Source: Bacteroidetes bacterium RIFCSPLOWO2_12_FULL_37_12 (GTDB lineage: Bacteria > Bacteroidota > Bacteroidia > 2-12-FULL-37-12). From it: a DNA stretch of 64,000 bases. Location: positions 1 to 64,000 of the forward strand of contig MEPC01000020.1 in NCBI GenBank assembly GCA_001769655.1. The letters run 5' to 3'. The notes below the pieces were generated by a model. That model was not told where the DNA came from, did no database searches, and worked only from the letters and a program-made list of their open reading frames with translations. A program made the translations under genes and the position numbers. Position 1 is the first letter of the stretch, and each line of letters opens with the position of its first letter. Below are positions 25,667-35,800 of the stretch, in pieces.

Positions 25667-26794
25667 TCAAAACACCCTCAACTCCTCATACAGCGAACTC
25701 CTCTCCACAGGAATTTTACCAGCTCTTTGTATTAACTCAACAATTTCTGATGTAGTCATCACCGGGTGTTGGTCTTCGGCGCCTGCCATAGAATAGATTT
25801 TAGTGGAGTCATCCACTGTGCCATCAATGTCATCTACCCCAAAAGATAAACTCAATGCAGTAGTTTGTTTTCCAATCATGGGCCAATATGCTTTGATGTG
25901 CTTGAAATTATCAAGATAAATTCTGCTCACCGCATAATTCCTTAAGTCCTCGAGCAGTGTCACTTCAGAAAGATGCGACATGGCATTGTCTTGATTTCTG
26001 AATTTCAACGGAATAAATGCATTGAACCCATGCGTTTTATCCTGGAGATTCCGGAGGCGTTCGAGATGGTCAATACGATGTTGATATTCTTCAATATGAC
26101 CATATAACATAGTGGCATTGGAAGGAATTCCTGATTGATGGGCAGTTTCATGAATTTCCAGCCAACCTTGGGATGATACTTTATCGGCGCATATTTTTTC
26201 GCGTATCGTTTCATCAAAAATTTCCGCTCCGCCACCGGGAATTGAATCTAATCCATAGTTGCGTAATATTTCCAAGCCCTCTTTGATTCCTACTTTTGCT
26301 TTACGAAAAATATATTCAAGTTCTACGGCAGTATATGCCTTCACATGAATTTCCGGTCTTATTTTTTTGATGCGTTGAATTAATTCTCCGTAATACTGCA
26401 AGCCCCTTTTCGGATGCACCCCGCCTACAATGTGCACTTCGGTAACATGCTTTCCGGAATAAGATTTTACAATATTTTCAATTTCCTCAGGTGATTTTTC
26501 CCAGCCATCTTCTTTTGGCAGACGTGAATACGAGCAGAAATCGCAGGTAAATACACAAACATTGGTTGGCTCTATATGAAAATTCGTGTTGAAGAAAGTT
26601 TTTTTTCCATGCAGTTTCTCTCTTACAAAGTTTGCAAGCACGGCAAGAAAACCAATTTCAGCTTTTTGGTATAACAAAATTCCTTCTTCCGGAGAAATTC
26701 GTTGAGAATTGAAAATTTTTGCACCAATGGATTTTAATTCAGCGTTTGCAACTGATTTTATTAGATTGGAATCTATAAATGTTTCTGAAAGCAT
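25667..26794 (-). CDS. mqnE: aminofutalosine synthase MqnE (radical SAM)
   Basis: The 375-residue radical SAM enzyme of the futalosine menaquinone pathway joins the MqnA product to adenosine to give aminofutalosine. The cluster motif is C80-x3-C84-x2-C87 in PTNVCVFTCDFCSYSR. The MqnE-specific regions KAYTAVELEYIFRKA, GLDSIPGGGAEIFDE, SNATMLYGHIEE and the late YWPMIGKQ are present. The related MqnC is the main alternative; the AYTAVE and SIPGGGAE region fits MqnE better. It starts 4 bases after the stop of the TPR lipoprotein gene, so the two are co-transcribed. Confidence 0.88.
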   Translation of the reverse strand: MLSETFIDSNLIKSVANAELKSIGAKIFNSQRISPEEGILLYQKAEIGFLAVLANFVREKLHGKKTFFNTNFHIEPTNVCVFTCDFCSYSRLPKEDGWEKSPEEIENIVKSYSGKHVTEVHIVGGVHPKRGLQYYGELIQRIKKIRPEIHVKAYTAVELEYIFRKAKVGIKEGLEILRNYGLDSIPGGGAEIFDETIREKICADKVSSQGWLEIHETAHQSGIPSNATMLYGHIEEYQHRIDHLERLRNLQDKTHGFNAFIPLKFRNQDNAMSHLSEVTLLEDLRNYAVSRIYLDNFKHIKAYWPMIGKQTTALSLSFGVDDIDGTVDDSTKIYSMAGAEDQHPVMTTSEIVELIQRAGKIPVERSSLYEELRVF

Positions 26795-26798
26795 AGTT

Positions 26799-29492
26799 TT
26801 ATTTATTACCCAACTCTGGATACAATCTTTTGAAAAATTGCTCGTAAGCCGGAAGGTCTTTGGTCTTATATAATACAGGAAAGTTTTCCTGACTGATTAA
26901 AAAAACGCTAGCAGGAGCCGCTGTTAGGTTCTGGTTTAATTCCGCATCACTTTTCACGCGGAGAATATATTCAGTGCCTTTTGCTTTATTCGGGAATGAC
27001 TTGACAATAAGCATGGACTGGGTTAAATTCAGCACAGCCGTTTGAGTATTCAGTGAATCCATTCCAAATGATTTGTTATTAAAATTATCAAAAAATTCTT
27101 TAAATGCAGAGGTCACCGGATTGGAAGTGGGTGACACTACAAGCACAAAATGCGGACTTTCGGGTGAAAAGCGAAAGACAGGAGCATTGGGTTCTCCGCC
27201 TGTCACCAAATCAAAAGGTACATTCGGGTCAAAATTATTTGCCCGTTGTAGGAGTTCCTGCGCATGAGGTGTCAATTCACTTTTTGGATATTTTTCAATA
27301 AATTCCTCCAGCGCGGTTTTATATTTTTCTTTTTCCTGGGTTCGTCCGATGATCAAGGGTTTTAAAAAAGCAAAGTGGTCAATGAGCGGATGTTCGGAAT
27401 TCCCTTTGAGAATGGTTTTAACATCCGACTTAGCTAAATCATATTCCTCATTCTGATAGCTGGTATAAGCCCTTTTATAAACGGAATATAATTCCATTTC
27501 TTTTTTCTTTTCATCAGCCAGATAAGAAGGGTTCAGCACTAATTTTGCGTAGATGGTTTCTGGGAAATTTTCCAGCAACAACTTTTCGTACTTTTTATAA
27601 TTGTCATCTTTAACTTCCTTGTATAAAATATAAAGATTGTAATAAATTTCTTCTTTGTTTTCCGTTTCCGGAAATCTGCTTAGCAACTCTTCAAATAATT
27701 GGATTGCTTTGTTGGGATTTGCCAGCCGGGTTTTATATATGGTAGCAACTTTGTATTGTGCGATTTGTATTTTCTCATTGGATGTTTTCAATTCATTGGG
27801 AGTAAGAGGAATATCTTTCATCAACTCGGTTTTAGAATATACTTTTGCCGATTTATTTTTATTTTCTTTTTCTTTTTCATCTTTAGCCCCTTTCTGGTCT
27901 GCGCTTTTTACTTCATTTTCTTCTTCCGATTCTTTATTGCCTCTTCTCCAACCATCTTCATTTTTCCGGTTTCCCCATTTTTTTATAAACTCAGACCTTC
28001 CGATTCCAATTACGGAAGGATTATAAAAATACCAGTCACCGCCGGCTTTCATATCACGGTTTAATTGTTGGTTAAATTCACCGGGATTGTAAACCTGGGA
28101 GGTGGGCATTTCCTGTTCTTCTGCCCTCTTTTCATTTTCTTCCTCTATCATTTTATTGATGAGTTTATCCAACTCCTCTTTAGGCATTTTTGCCAATCGT
28201 TGCAAGCTGTCTTCCCTTGCCATGATTTCAAGATTTTCTACCAATTCAGAGAGAACCATTTTCTTGCTTTTCAAACGTTCATATTCAGGATGATCTTTAG
28301 GAAGGTATGTAAGGGTGCTGTCGTAATACTTATTTGCATTAGAATAATTTTTATAAGTATCGAAATATAAATCGCCAAGTGCCTTGCACGATAATGCTTT
28401 TTGCTTTGTATTAGTGGTAGAACTCTCTATAGATTTTTCAAGATTTTTTACCGCTTCCGGATAATCTCCTTTTTTATAGGAATACTGCGCCATTTGGAAA
28501 TAAATTTTATCGCGGAAGTCCAGATTTCTTCCGTCATTCAGAAGTTTCTTAAAAAATCTGCGGACTTCCCGGTCGCTTTGATCGTTGGATTTACCAAACA
28601 CCTGAATCAATGAAATTTTAGCATTGAAACTCATCTCATAGCTTTTATTTCCTTTGAGCGACTTTTGAAAATGATAGTATGCTTTTTCGTCATTCATTTC
28701 ACTCGCATAGAGCTGTGCCACTATGAAATGAACCCGTGTCTTTAACGCTTTTTTCCGAATCAGCGGCAATGCATCTTCGAGGGATTTACGTGCAGAAGGA
28801 TATTGCTCATGGAACAGTTCAAATTCACCGCGTGCCAGCAGGAAATCTCTTTTGTTTTTTTTGGTCAATGTATCCTTGGAGATAAAATCAATGGTAGTCA
28901 ACGCATCTCTTGTATTACTCATGGCTGTATAGGATCGCAAAGTCAGAATCATCGCATCCACGCGGGTGGGTTTATGCTTGCTGGTGCCATTCACATATTG
29001 GAACGATTCGAGAGCAGATAAATAATCCTGTTTGTAAAACCGGCTTTTTCCAACGAGAATGTAACAATCATCCACCCACTTGCTGTTCTTATGGCGTTGA
29101 ATTGCCATGGAAGATTTCTTTATTACGTCATCTAATTGCGCGCTGATTTCATTTACGGTAGAAAGTTCAACCGTAGGATATACTTTCAGGATTTTTTCAT
29201 AATTATCCACATTTTTTTCATGGACGGTTTTTTCGGATGCTTTCAGATTTTCCCTGGCAAGAAAATAACAGTTATAATGGGCAGTGGTGTTATGGTATGA
29301 TTTGCTGAAGATGTTATTTCGTTCCGCAGAGCAGGAGAGGAGAAGGCAGTAAACAGTTGCTATAATGCAACAGGTAAAACCTTTCAGGTTTTGCCAGGAA
29401 TTTCGGCGAAGGACAACCTGAAAGGGTTTATTCAAGCGGCGAAGGATAACCTGAAAGGTTTTACTTTTATTAATAAATTTAGAATTTGCCAT
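26799..29492 (-). CDS. TPR-repeat lipoprotein, PorW/SprE-like (T9SS)
   Basis: This 897-residue protein has a lipobox LLSC at residue 54 and long stretches of tetratricopeptide-like helical pairs (about 130-440 and 590-790), split by a Lys/Glu-rich low-complexity part (about 455-575). The C-terminus (about 800-890) is a beta-rich domain. Architecture, length and the conserved GEFNQQLN / GGDWYFYNP stretch fit the PorW/SprE lipoprotein of the type IX secretion system, known to be needed for secretion and gliding. The region before the signal peptide is odd: two copies of an 11-residue unit (FQVxLRR) encoded by a 33-bp repeat. A promoter -7 element 24 bases upstream supports the ATG at 29492. Confidence 0.75.
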   Translation of the reverse strand: MANSKFINKSKTFQVILRRLNKPFQVVLRRNSWQNLKGFTCCIIATVYCLLLSCSAERNNIFSKSYHNTTAHYNCYFLARENLKASEKTVHEKNVDNYEKILKVYPTVELSTVNEISAQLDDVIKKSSMAIQRHKNSKWVDDCYILVGKSRFYKQDYLSALESFQYVNGTSKHKPTRVDAMILTLRSYTAMSNTRDALTTIDFISKDTLTKKNKRDFLLARGEFELFHEQYPSARKSLEDALPLIRKKALKTRVHFIVAQLYASEMNDEKAYYHFQKSLKGNKSYEMSFNAKISLIQVFGKSNDQSDREVRRFFKKLLNDGRNLDFRDKIYFQMAQYSYKKGDYPEAVKNLEKSIESSTTNTKQKALSCKALGDLYFDTYKNYSNANKYYDSTLTYLPKDHPEYERLKSKKMVLSELVENLEIMAREDSLQRLAKMPKEELDKLINKMIEEENEKRAEEQEMPTSQVYNPGEFNQQLNRDMKAGGDWYFYNPSVIGIGRSEFIKKWGNRKNEDGWRRGNKESEEENEVKSADQKGAKDEKEKENKNKSAKVYSKTELMKDIPLTPNELKTSNEKIQIAQYKVATIYKTRLANPNKAIQLFEELLSRFPETENKEEIYYNLYILYKEVKDDNYKKYEKLLLENFPETIYAKLVLNPSYLADEKKKEMELYSVYKRAYTSYQNEEYDLAKSDVKTILKGNSEHPLIDHFAFLKPLIIGRTQEKEKYKTALEEFIEKYPKSELTPHAQELLQRANNFDPNVPFDLVTGGEPNAPVFRFSPESPHFVLVVSPTSNPVTSAFKEFFDNFNNKSFGMDSLNTQTAVLNLTQSMLIVKSFPNKAKGTEYILRVKSDAELNQNLTAAPASVFLISQENFPVLYKTKDLPAYEQFFKRLYPELGNK
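29374..29464. repeat. CCTGAAAGG repeat cluster inside the lipoprotein 5' end
   Basis: GTAAAACCTTTCAGGTT (29374-29390) is repeated exactly in inverse at 29448-29464. In between, a 33-bp unit beginning CGGCGAAGGA is present twice (from 29404 and 29437). The element lies inside the coding region, before the signal peptide of the PorW/SprE-like protein, and adds whole codons. Confidence 0.7.
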
Positions 29493-29515
29493 TCGCTATA
29501 CGTCAATAATCTTGT

Positions 29516-29523
29516 CAAAAATA
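29516..29523 (-). promoter_or_regulatory. -7 element for the PorW/SprE-like gene
   Basis: Minus-strand TATTTTTG matches TAnnTTTG exactly, 24 bases upstream of the ATG at 29492. No TTG is found at a suitable distance, so the call is tentative. Confidence 0.3.
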
Positions 29524-29595
29524 AGAAAAATTTTTGAAAGTGAAATATTTATTAGTAACTACTCGGACTGGTATAATTTCCTGCAAAAAATTATG

Positions 29596-29680
29596 TCACG
29601 CTAAGGCGCAAAGTACGCAAAGTATTAAGTACGCAAATTAAAAAAATCACAAATGATTTTTTCTTTGCGCCTTTGCGTGA
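29596..29680. repeat. long hairpin with GCGCAAAG arms
   Basis: TCACGCTAAGGCGCAAAG (29596-29613) pairs with CTTTGCGCCTTTGCGTGA (29663-29680) at 17 of 18 bases. Further ACGCAAA copies fill the loop. It occupies most of the 337-base gap between the divergent lipoprotein and VOC genes. Hairpins with this word are widespread in Bacteroidota intergenic DNA. No gene was seen in this gap. Confidence 0.65.
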
Positions 29681-29829
29681 GAACTTTTTTTTGCAGAATA
29701 GAAACATTTATTATGAATAGAAAATTATTTTTACCCCCTTTTTCGTGAAAATGAAAATTTTAACGATATTTGTACGAAAAAGATTGTAATTCAATATTTA
29801 TTTTATTAAAAAACTAAATCAACAACCCC

Positions 29830-30207
29830 ATGGACTCGCTCTCCCCCAACCTGTTTGTAAAAGACATCAACCAAACCATTGACTTTTACAAAAAACTCGG
29901 ATTCAACGTAGTAATCACCGTACCCGATAAAGGTGAATTGGACTGGGCAATGATGTCCTGCGGCAACGTAACCATGATGTTTCAAACTTTTAAAAGTTTA
30001 GCGAATGAACTTCCGGCTATTTCAAGGCAGGAGGGAGGTTCTTTATTATTTTATATTAAAATAAAAGGAATAAGAAAGTTTTTTGATTCTCTAAAAAAAG
30101 AAGGTGTAATTATTATCAAAGGATTGGAAAAAGCATTCTACGGTGCCACTGAATTTTCTATTCATGACAATAATGGGTATGTGCTAACATTTGCGGAGGA
30201 TGAATAA
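29830..30207 (+). CDS. VOC-superfamily (glyoxalase/bleomycin-resistance-like) protein
   Basis: A 125-residue protein with two beta-alpha-beta-beta-beta halves typical of the vicinal oxygen chelate fold: LFVKDINQTIDFYKKLGF at the start and ATEFSIHDNNGYVLTFAE at the end. The substrate cannot be told. An 8-base element GATATTTG (7 of 8 to TAnnTTTG) lies about 55 bases upstream. Confidence 0.85.
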   Translation: MDSLSPNLFVKDINQTIDFYKKLGFNVVITVPDKGELDWAMMSCGNVTMMFQTFKSLANELPAISRQEGGSLLFYIKIKGIRKFFDSLKKEGVIIIKGLEKAFYGATEFSIHDNNGYVLTFAEDE

Positions 30208-30235
30208 AAAAGTGTTTTTTCCCTTTCCTGATTAT

Positions 30236-30304
30236 CTAAAACAACTTCTTAAACTCAATGCCACCCATTGATTTAATCTTGATAAAATAACTTCCCTGTC
30301 CAAT
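30236..30304 (-). pseudogene. remnant of a T9SS C-terminal sorting domain
   Basis: On the minus strand, 30304-30236 reads IGQGSYFIKIKSMGGIEFKK-LF followed by TAG. This matches the end of the sorting domains at 32845, 37191 and 40079 (GSYFVKIKSTDGREWKRL). Only about 22 codons are left, with a stop codon directly upstream. The remnant ends 5 bases before the start of the next gene. Confidence 0.7.
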
Positions 30305-30309
30305 TCATT

Positions 30310-32814
30310 ATGCGGAAATTTATAGTATATATTGAAAGAATTAAATTTTCAGGACTCATTTTAATGATTTCCTTAAAGAGTTCCCTTTCATTCTCACAAG
30401 ATTCTATCAGAATAATGTATTACAATATTCTGAATTTCCCTGGAAATACTTCTTTTCGAGTTTACAATCTCCGTACTATACTGCTTCATACAAAACCTGA
30501 TGTTTTAGTTGTAACAGAGTTGCAATCCGATGAAGGTGCAAATCTTATACTTCAGGAAGCAATTCATAATAGTAATCTGGGACCCACCTATCAAAAAGCT
30601 GATTTTACCAATGGACCGGACTCCGATAACATGATTTTTTATAACAACGAAAAATTAGTTTTCCGAAAGCAGGATACCATTGAAACTGAATTGAGATTAA
30701 TTAATCATTACAAATTATTTGTGAATGACCCTGATTTATTTAACACCAATGACACTCTATTTCTTGACTTTTTCATTGCACACTTGCGTTCCGGCTCAAG
30801 CTCAACGCAAGAAAGGTATAATGAATGTCTAAAAATGATGAATTATATTGATGCTGACACTTCTTTAAAAAATATTTTTGTTGGTGGTGATTTCAACTTC
30901 TATACGTATCTGGAACCGGCTTATGAATTGTTAACCAACGGCGGTATTGTGAAATTAATGGATCCAATCAGTAAACCAGGTGACTGGAGCGATAATTCCC
31001 TTTTTGCACCCTATCATACTCAAAGTCCGAGAAACAGGGCTTTTAACGGGGGTAGCGTTGGCGGTTTGGATGACAGGTTTGATTTTATTTTTGTAAATGA
31101 TAACGTAATAAATGGAACCAAAAGGATTAAATATTTATCGGACACCTACCAGGCATTTGGAAACGACGGGCAACACTTTAATGATTCCATCACTGCCCCG
31201 CCTTCTAATCCCTTAATTCCTGACTCCGTTATTCAGGCGTTACACACTATGTCCGATCACTTACCTGTCATTATGGATGTTTGGGTTGATCTTCAACGTC
31301 CGGATTCCAATTTGGTAAATGTTAAATGTAAAGAATTAATAATTTCTGAATACATTGAGGGTTCATCATTCAATAAAGCAATAGAATTATATAATCTGTC
31401 AAACAGTGACACGATTGACCTGTCTAATTATAAAATAGGAATATATGCTAATGGCAGTCAAGTACCCACACAACAAATTCAGCTTTCAGGGATTATACCC
31501 GCAACCGGTTTTTACATTCTGGCTAACAACAATTCAACCTTAAGTAATATTATCGCTTATGCAGATACATTAACTTCTAAACTCAACTATAATGGTAATG
31601 ATGCTGTGGCATTGTTAAAAAATGACACGGTAATTGATGTAATTGGTGAAATAGGGAATGATCCCGGTGTTGGTTGGACTGTGGGAAGCGGTTCTACCAA
31701 AGATTTTACACTTATACGACATCCACGGGTTAAAAAGCCGGTGCAAGATTGGCAAACTTCTCTTCCCGATTGGATTGTGAAATCCCTGGATGATGATTCT
31801 GATATTCATAACCACTTGAACTCGTGCAATGGTTGTTTTCTGAAAGCAAATGTAAGTACCTTTCCGTGCCGGTGCGGAAGTGCTACCAATGGAACTATTC
31901 AATTGGATTCTATAGAAGGCGCTTATCCGCCTTATACTTTTTTATGGTCTAACGGTGACACTACTAAAGATATTTATAATCTGCTTCCGGGGAGATATTA
32001 CTTTACTATGACTGATGTTATCGGGTGTGAAATAATGGATTATTCCGATGTTATTTCTATACCGGAACCCATTGCATCTGCTATAAATATAACTTCGGCG
32101 GGTTGCCCTTCGGATTGTAATGGATCTGCTGAAATTTTTGTATTGAACGAATCCAACTACCAAACTCCCTTTAGTTACTTATGGAGCGATCCATTTGCTC
32201 AAAGCGATTCAATGGCTATTGGTTTATGTACAGGTACTTATTTTTTTACATTCACCGATTATTTTAATTGCATGGATACGGGTACTGTAACGATTCCCGG
32301 AGAAGTTAATCCAACAGCCGATTTTTCTTTTAGCATTAATCAAAATAATGTAAGTTTTCTAAACGCTTCAACCAATGCCAGCGATTATGTTTGGGATTTT
32401 GGAGATGGTGCATCTTCTACGGAAATCAATCCGTTGCATCTGTATGGTTCAGCTGGAAATTACACTGTATTATTAACTGCTTCCAATGGTTGCGGTACTG
32501 TTAAAATGAGCAAGAATATATCTATTTTTTTTACCGGAATGACAGAAGAAGTTAGACCGGAAATATATTTCTCAATTCATAATGGGTCAATGCAGATGAA
32601 TTTGCCCAAAGAACTTATTAACCATGGTGCGTTATTATCTGTTTATGATTTAGCAGGGAAGAAAATTTATGAAACACAACTTAATACAACACCTGTTGAC
32701 GTCTTTTCAGATAAATATAATTTAGCACAAGGGACCTATCTTGTTGAAATAAATACGAAAAATAAAGTGAGTGTAGTTAAAAAAATTGTAGTATTGGATA
32801 GGAATAAATTGTAA
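30310..32814 (+). CDS. secreted endonuclease/exonuclease/phosphatase-family protein with lamin-tail, SprB-like and PKD domains
   Basis: The 834-residue protein has a signal peptide (about 1-31). Residues about 34-335 are an exonuclease/endonuclease/phosphatase fold: IMYYNILNF, VVTELQSDEG (Glu), FVGGDFNFYTY (Asp/Asn) and the final SDHLPVIMDV (Asp-His). A lamin-tail domain follows (about 345-490, ELIISEYIEGSSFNKAIELYN ... GNDAVALLKND). Then come two SprB-like units (about 520-675), a PKD domain (about 675-740, YVWDFGDG) and a C-terminal beta domain with the form of a T9SS sorting domain. It is probably a secreted nuclease or phosphoesterase. Confidence 0.85.
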   Translation: MRKFIVYIERIKFSGLILMISLKSSLSFSQDSIRIMYYNILNFPGNTSFRVYNLRTILLHTKPDVLVVTELQSDEGANLILQEAIHNSNLGPTYQKADFTNGPDSDNMIFYNNEKLVFRKQDTIETELRLINHYKLFVNDPDLFNTNDTLFLDFFIAHLRSGSSSTQERYNECLKMMNYIDADTSLKNIFVGGDFNFYTYLEPAYELLTNGGIVKLMDPISKPGDWSDNSLFAPYHTQSPRNRAFNGGSVGGLDDRFDFIFVNDNVINGTKRIKYLSDTYQAFGNDGQHFNDSITAPPSNPLIPDSVIQALHTMSDHLPVIMDVWVDLQRPDSNLVNVKCKELIISEYIEGSSFNKAIELYNLSNSDTIDLSNYKIGIYANGSQVPTQQIQLSGIIPATGFYILANNNSTLSNIIAYADTLTSKLNYNGNDAVALLKNDTVIDVIGEIGNDPGVGWTVGSGSTKDFTLIRHPRVKKPVQDWQTSLPDWIVKSLDDDSDIHNHLNSCNGCFLKANVSTFPCRCGSATNGTIQLDSIEGAYPPYTFLWSNGDTTKDIYNLLPGRYYFTMTDVIGCEIMDYSDVISIPEPIASAINITSAGCPSDCNGSAEIFVLNESNYQTPFSYLWSDPFAQSDSMAIGLCTGTYFFTFTDYFNCMDTGTVTIPGEVNPTADFSFSINQNNVSFLNASTNASDYVWDFGDGASSTEINPLHLYGSAGNYTVLLTASNGCGTVKMSKNISIFFTGMTEEVRPEIYFSIHNGSMQMNLPKELINHGALLSVYDLAGKKIYETQLNTTPVDVFSDKYNLAQGTYLVEINTKNKVSVVKKIVVLDRNKL

Positions 32815-32844
32815 TATACTACATCTGAAAAAAACTAGCTCCCC

Positions 32845-35800
32845 TCACCTGACAACCGCTACCAACCTCTTCCACTCACTCCCATCCTTTGATTTAATCC
32901 TGATAATGTAACTCCCCGCCGGTATTCCTGTTAGTGACACTTCAATATTTTTTCTGCTGTTATTATTTACCAAAGAATTCACCCTCACCGTTTTTTCTTT
33001 CTTCCCATGAATATTGAACAGTGTTATTTCCTCTATCGTCTCCGGTTTCTCTGATTGAATAATAAGTTTGTCAGAAGCAGGTACGGGATATAAAACAAAT
33101 CCATCATTTCCTTGCTTGAGGAGATTTTCTGTTTTAGTGGATTTAACCGTAACCAATTTAAGCACACTGTCACTACCACAATCATTGCTAACTTCAAGTC
33201 CGACTGTATATTCTCCTTCTGCAGAATAAGTATAAACCGGCGATGGCACCGAGTCGGTTCCACCATCTCCAAATGACCATAGATAATTTGTTGCTCCTGT
33301 AGATGAATCCATAAAGGTAACTGTGAGTTCAGAGCTTGAGAAGTTGAAAGCGGCGAGTGGTAATGACTTAACGGTGACAGTTAGCCCGCTAGTAGTAACA
33401 GGCGCACATCCAGGAGCGGTTGCTGTAACTTTATACTGATGAGTGACACCTGCTATTAATAATAAATTATCCAATTGACTGGAAGGACCCAGTGAAGTGT
33501 TATCCTCAAAAAACTGATAGTAAGCACCACCGGTTGCTTTCAATTTAAAACTATCTCCTTCACAAACAGAAAGGGATGGTGTGACAGTTAAGGTAGGAGT
33601 AAGTGACATAAGAGTTACTGTCACTGTATCAGTAGAATTACATCCGTTCCCATTGGTTGATTGAAATACGAATAAGGAAGGGTTCGTACTTAACGAAGGT
33701 GTCACTAAAGGATTTAATGGATTAGTTTGATTTTTCACCGATGCACCCGGCGTAATGGAATACCATGAATTGGTGACATACCCTTGCAATACAGATAATT
33801 GTACATCGCCTCCGCAAGTTGTTTTATCAGTGCCACCATTTGGTTTTGCGTATTGATAGAAAGTGACTACGATTCTGTCTGTGTCATTGGTACATCCGGG
33901 CGAACTTCCAATCAATGTAAAATTGTAAAAGGGAGGATTATTTTTATCAGGAACCTGAAGAAAAACAGGAGCCGTTGAGGAGGCAACATCCATCAATGGA
34001 TTACCTGAAACCCATCGGAGCGTTTGTGCTGTGGATGCTGTTCCATCCAAAGTATAATTTATACTGGGAGCACCCTCTTCAATGCAAAGCCGCACTGTAT
34101 CGGCACCGGCTTCAGCAATAATTGAACTAGTTCTGCATATTTCAAAAGTGTCCACACCGGTACATCCGTTGATTTTATCTATTACCGTAATCTGATATTG
34201 ATAGCAATCATTAAGGGCGGGAACGGGGTTTATAGTAGGATTTGCGCAAACTGTACAAGATAAACTAGTACCCGGTGACCAGGTTATAGAATTAAAATTA
34301 GAAGCATCAAAATTGGGCGTGTATGGAGTGTCATCGCAAACGGCTACGGAATCCTGATTAGTGAATTTGTTTGCTTTTATAACCGTTACAATTGTTGAAT
34401 CCATCACTGTGGGACAGCCCAGTTGCGAAGTGTCAGTTACAGTTATAAAATATGTTTTTGTAACAGGAGTATTAACTGTAAACGGTCCCGGTTTATTATC
34501 AATTAAAGCAGGGTCACCACTCCATGTCCAAATAAATTTACCCATCCCATCCGGTCTTGTTATGCTGAACAACCCAACAGTTGCATTTGCACCCGGACAT
34601 ACTGTTACATCCGGTAATAAGCCAATTGTAATGGGTTTACATCCTGTTGGCTCACATTCAACCGGAGTTGAAGCAGGACCAACTTCCGGGCACGTACCGG
34701 TTCTTACAGCACGTACCTGAATGGACATTTTATCTCCAGGATTTTTACCAACTTCTGTATGAGTTAATAAACCGGAAGCAGGTGACCATCCAAATCCAAA
34801 ATTAACTTCATAACTTGTGGCACCTGTTACTGCTGTCCACGTCCAAGTAATTGAGATGGTTGTTGAAATTCCGCAGGAAACTATGGGAGTACCCAATGCA
34901 GGAGTATAATTCACAATTATTTGGTCTGGACAACCCGTGTGAGTATAAGTATAAGTTATAGGACCGCTCAATCCGGTTGGATCAACTTGTCCTGTAACGG
35001 CATTTGTTATTCCAGGTCCTGACCAAGTTCCTCCCGCTGGTGACGCAAGCGGTAATGTAAATATTCCTGAACTTAAACAATAATCTATATCGCTACCTGC
35101 CACTGCGCCTGTTACAATTAAATTAGCAGTATCCGAGCAAGCACCTACAGTATAAATCAGATTGTGTGGAATACCGGAAATGACAGTCCATGGTGTATTT
35201 ACAACATCCAATGTATCACCAGGCAATAAAACAACTCCAGCCGATCCCGTCCACGTTCCTCCAAATGGTGAACCGGTGAGCTTCACTTTAAATACTTGTG
35301 TTTTGCAGAAATCCCTGTCGCTACCAGCATCTACTACTGCCGGTGAGGTAATCGTTATCACTTTCTGCGGAGCTGTGCAAGCATTTGCGTCCTTCATATC
35401 AATGGTGTATGAATTTGCATTTAATCCTGTAAACGAAAGTTCACTCTGGAACGAGCCACCATTTATACTTACCATGAACGGTGACACTCCGCCCGCACCA
35501 ACGGTATCTATAGTAATTGAACCGTCAGTACTATTATTGCAGGAAGCATCTATTTTACTGAAATTAATAGTTATCGCCGGACAAAGTGCAGTAGCACAGG
35601 AATCCACCTGATGATTTCCCAAGCCGGAATAATCATCCCATGCAAATGCCTGCCACTGGGAAGATGGGTCAAAAGAAGAAGGATTAGAAATAATTCCTGT
35701 TTGTACCGACTGCAACCTGCGAAGCGTCATGTTTGCAGTTGATATAGAAGTGTCCGTATTTGTCCATTCCGAGCCGGGATCCTGACCGATTCTTCCGATT

